Origin: Euprymna scolopes
Taxonomy: Eukaryota > Mollusca > Cephalopoda > Sepiida > Sepiolidae
Direction of reading: 5' to 3'
Length of the DNA stretch: 21,393 bases
Assembly: GCA_024364805.1 (NCBI GenBank)
Contig: CM044511.1
Coordinates: forward strand, 1,633,617 to 1,655,009
Positions 20,603 to 21,393 of this stretch are shown here, one piece after another. The notes under the pieces are model-generated. The model did not search any database. It was not told the origin of the DNA and saw only the letters and a list, made by a program, of their open reading frames with translations. How positions within the stretch are numbered: the stretch's first letter is position 1; the number at the start of each line of letters is the position of its first letter. The position numbers were made by a program, and so were the translations under genes.

Positions 20603-20852
20603 GACAAAAGGTAGAAGGCGAGAAAAAGATTGCATAAACAGACTCTCTTGTATGACACATAACAGTTTTCTGAACAGGCATGGGAGCATTTCACGATATG
20701 GGTGCTTCAGGTGATCATTGATGAAGCAAAAGATGAGGAAATGCCAAAGAAATTCTTCTTTTAGCAGTGAGACCACACACACCTAAACCAGATGTCAATC
20801 GTCATCTTCATCACCATTCTCTTCATCAGCAACATGATCATTATCAATTCGA

Positions 20853-20975
20853 TGATGATGAGGATGATGATGATGATGATGATGGTGAGGAGGAGTTTAA
20901 CAATGATAATGATGATGATGGTAGTGATAGTGATGGTAATAATGATAATGGTGATGCGGATGGCGATAATATTTG
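20853..20975. repeat. (GAT)n imperfect microsatellite
   Basis: GATGATGAGGATGATGAT and related triplets give poly-Asp/Glu/Asn or poly-Met frames depending on phase. Neither frame has a start context or flanking coding signal, so no acidic protein is called. Confidence 0.9.
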
Positions 20976-21089
20976 TAGCGGTCGATGGTCGTGTTGATGA
21001 TTGTGATGAATTATTTACGTGACAAAATTTCCTGTTTAAGAATATTCTCTATTTAGAATAAGAATTAATTTACCTGGAACTATTTTTTC

Positions 21090-21393
21090 TACAAGGTGGA
21101 CACCAATTATCAGGGCCCGGAAGCCACTCAGGGATAAGTGGTATTGTAAGTTCAGTATGTTAGTGTGGATATTATAAGTGTTTACTTAAGGAGGCGATTC
21201 ATCAGGAATTTGTTTACGTTGGACTTGAAGACATCCCAGTTGTAGTAAGGAGAGAAGCAGGCAGACGGAACAGAGTGCCACATGCGTGCAGTTCTAAGAA
21301 AGAAGTTTGTTCATGGAATCCACGTTTTAATTTAGGCATAGATGAAGTAAATGATGAGGAAAGTTTTTGACAGTGGATTCAGCTAGACGAGTG
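21090..21393 (-). mobile_element. Jockey/CR1-like LINE 3' end, cut by the window edge
   Basis: Plus-strand blocks GGCCCGGAAGCCACTCAGGG, GTTGGACTTGAAGACATCC, AAGCAGGCAGACG and GGAATCCACGTTTTA match 18090-18330 closely, in the same orientation. The minus-strand reading starts at the window end with TRLAESTVKNFPH, then loses frame. It is the same subfamily as the copy at 18.08-18.79 kb, with small indels. The upstream part lies outside the window. Confidence 0.88.

Noticed and set aside
20767-21022. Frame encoding a poly-Asp/Glu acidic stretch
   Set aside because: It is driven by an imperfect GAT repeat; the alternate phase gives poly-Met and is equally open. No flanking domain is recognisable.

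Overview
The window looks like AT-rich, gene-poor intergenic or intronic DNA of a mollusc, most likely a coleoid cephalopod (Octopus-like). That is an inference from three things: long (TA)n, (CATA)n, (TAA)n and (AG)n microsatellites; non-LTR retrotransposon types I associate with mollusc genomes; and a dense layer of broken mobile DNA with no convincing complete host gene. No rRNA, tRNA, CRISPR, operon or bacterial signal is visible. No LTR or retrovirus-like element was recognised.

Layout. 0-2.4 kb: an 18-base poly-C run, five copies of an exact 50-bp tandem unit, an old LINE 3' end (minus strand), then unassigned DNA. 2.4-5.3 kb: one copy of a dispersed repeat that recurs inverted 14 kb away, a degenerate tandem block, and a stretch at 4.47-5.1 kb that could be the last exon and 3'UTR of a host gene (weak evidence). 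5.37-5.74 kb: a (TA)n array joined to a 260-bp Tc1/mariner-type MITE. 5.74-8.23 kb: one LINE insertion split into two oppositely oriented parts. 8.23-9.85 kb: two copies of a SINE-like repeat, each ending in a microsatellite tail, then CATA-rich and TAA-rich satellite DNA. 11.55-12.04 kb and 15.45-16.18 kb: the C-terminal and N-terminal parts of similar mariner-type transposases, each broken at a (TA)n array. 12.7-13.05, 14.43-14.97, 18.08-18.79 and 21.09-21.39 kb: four more relics of the Jockey/CR1-like LINE group, in different states of decay. Between these lie AT-rich spacers and short tandem arrays of 42, 23 and 30 bp.

The window records serial transposition rather than cooperating genes. 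The clearest structure is the LINE at 5.74-8.23 kb. Its 3' half reads on the minus strand and its 5' half on the plus strand, and the breakpoints fall so that the two halves together rebuild almost one reverse transcriptase. That is the signature of 5' inversion by twin priming. A second theme is that all three long near-perfect (TA)n arrays abut Tc1/mariner-type sequence, a superfamily that inserts at TA. I found no convincing new molecular system.
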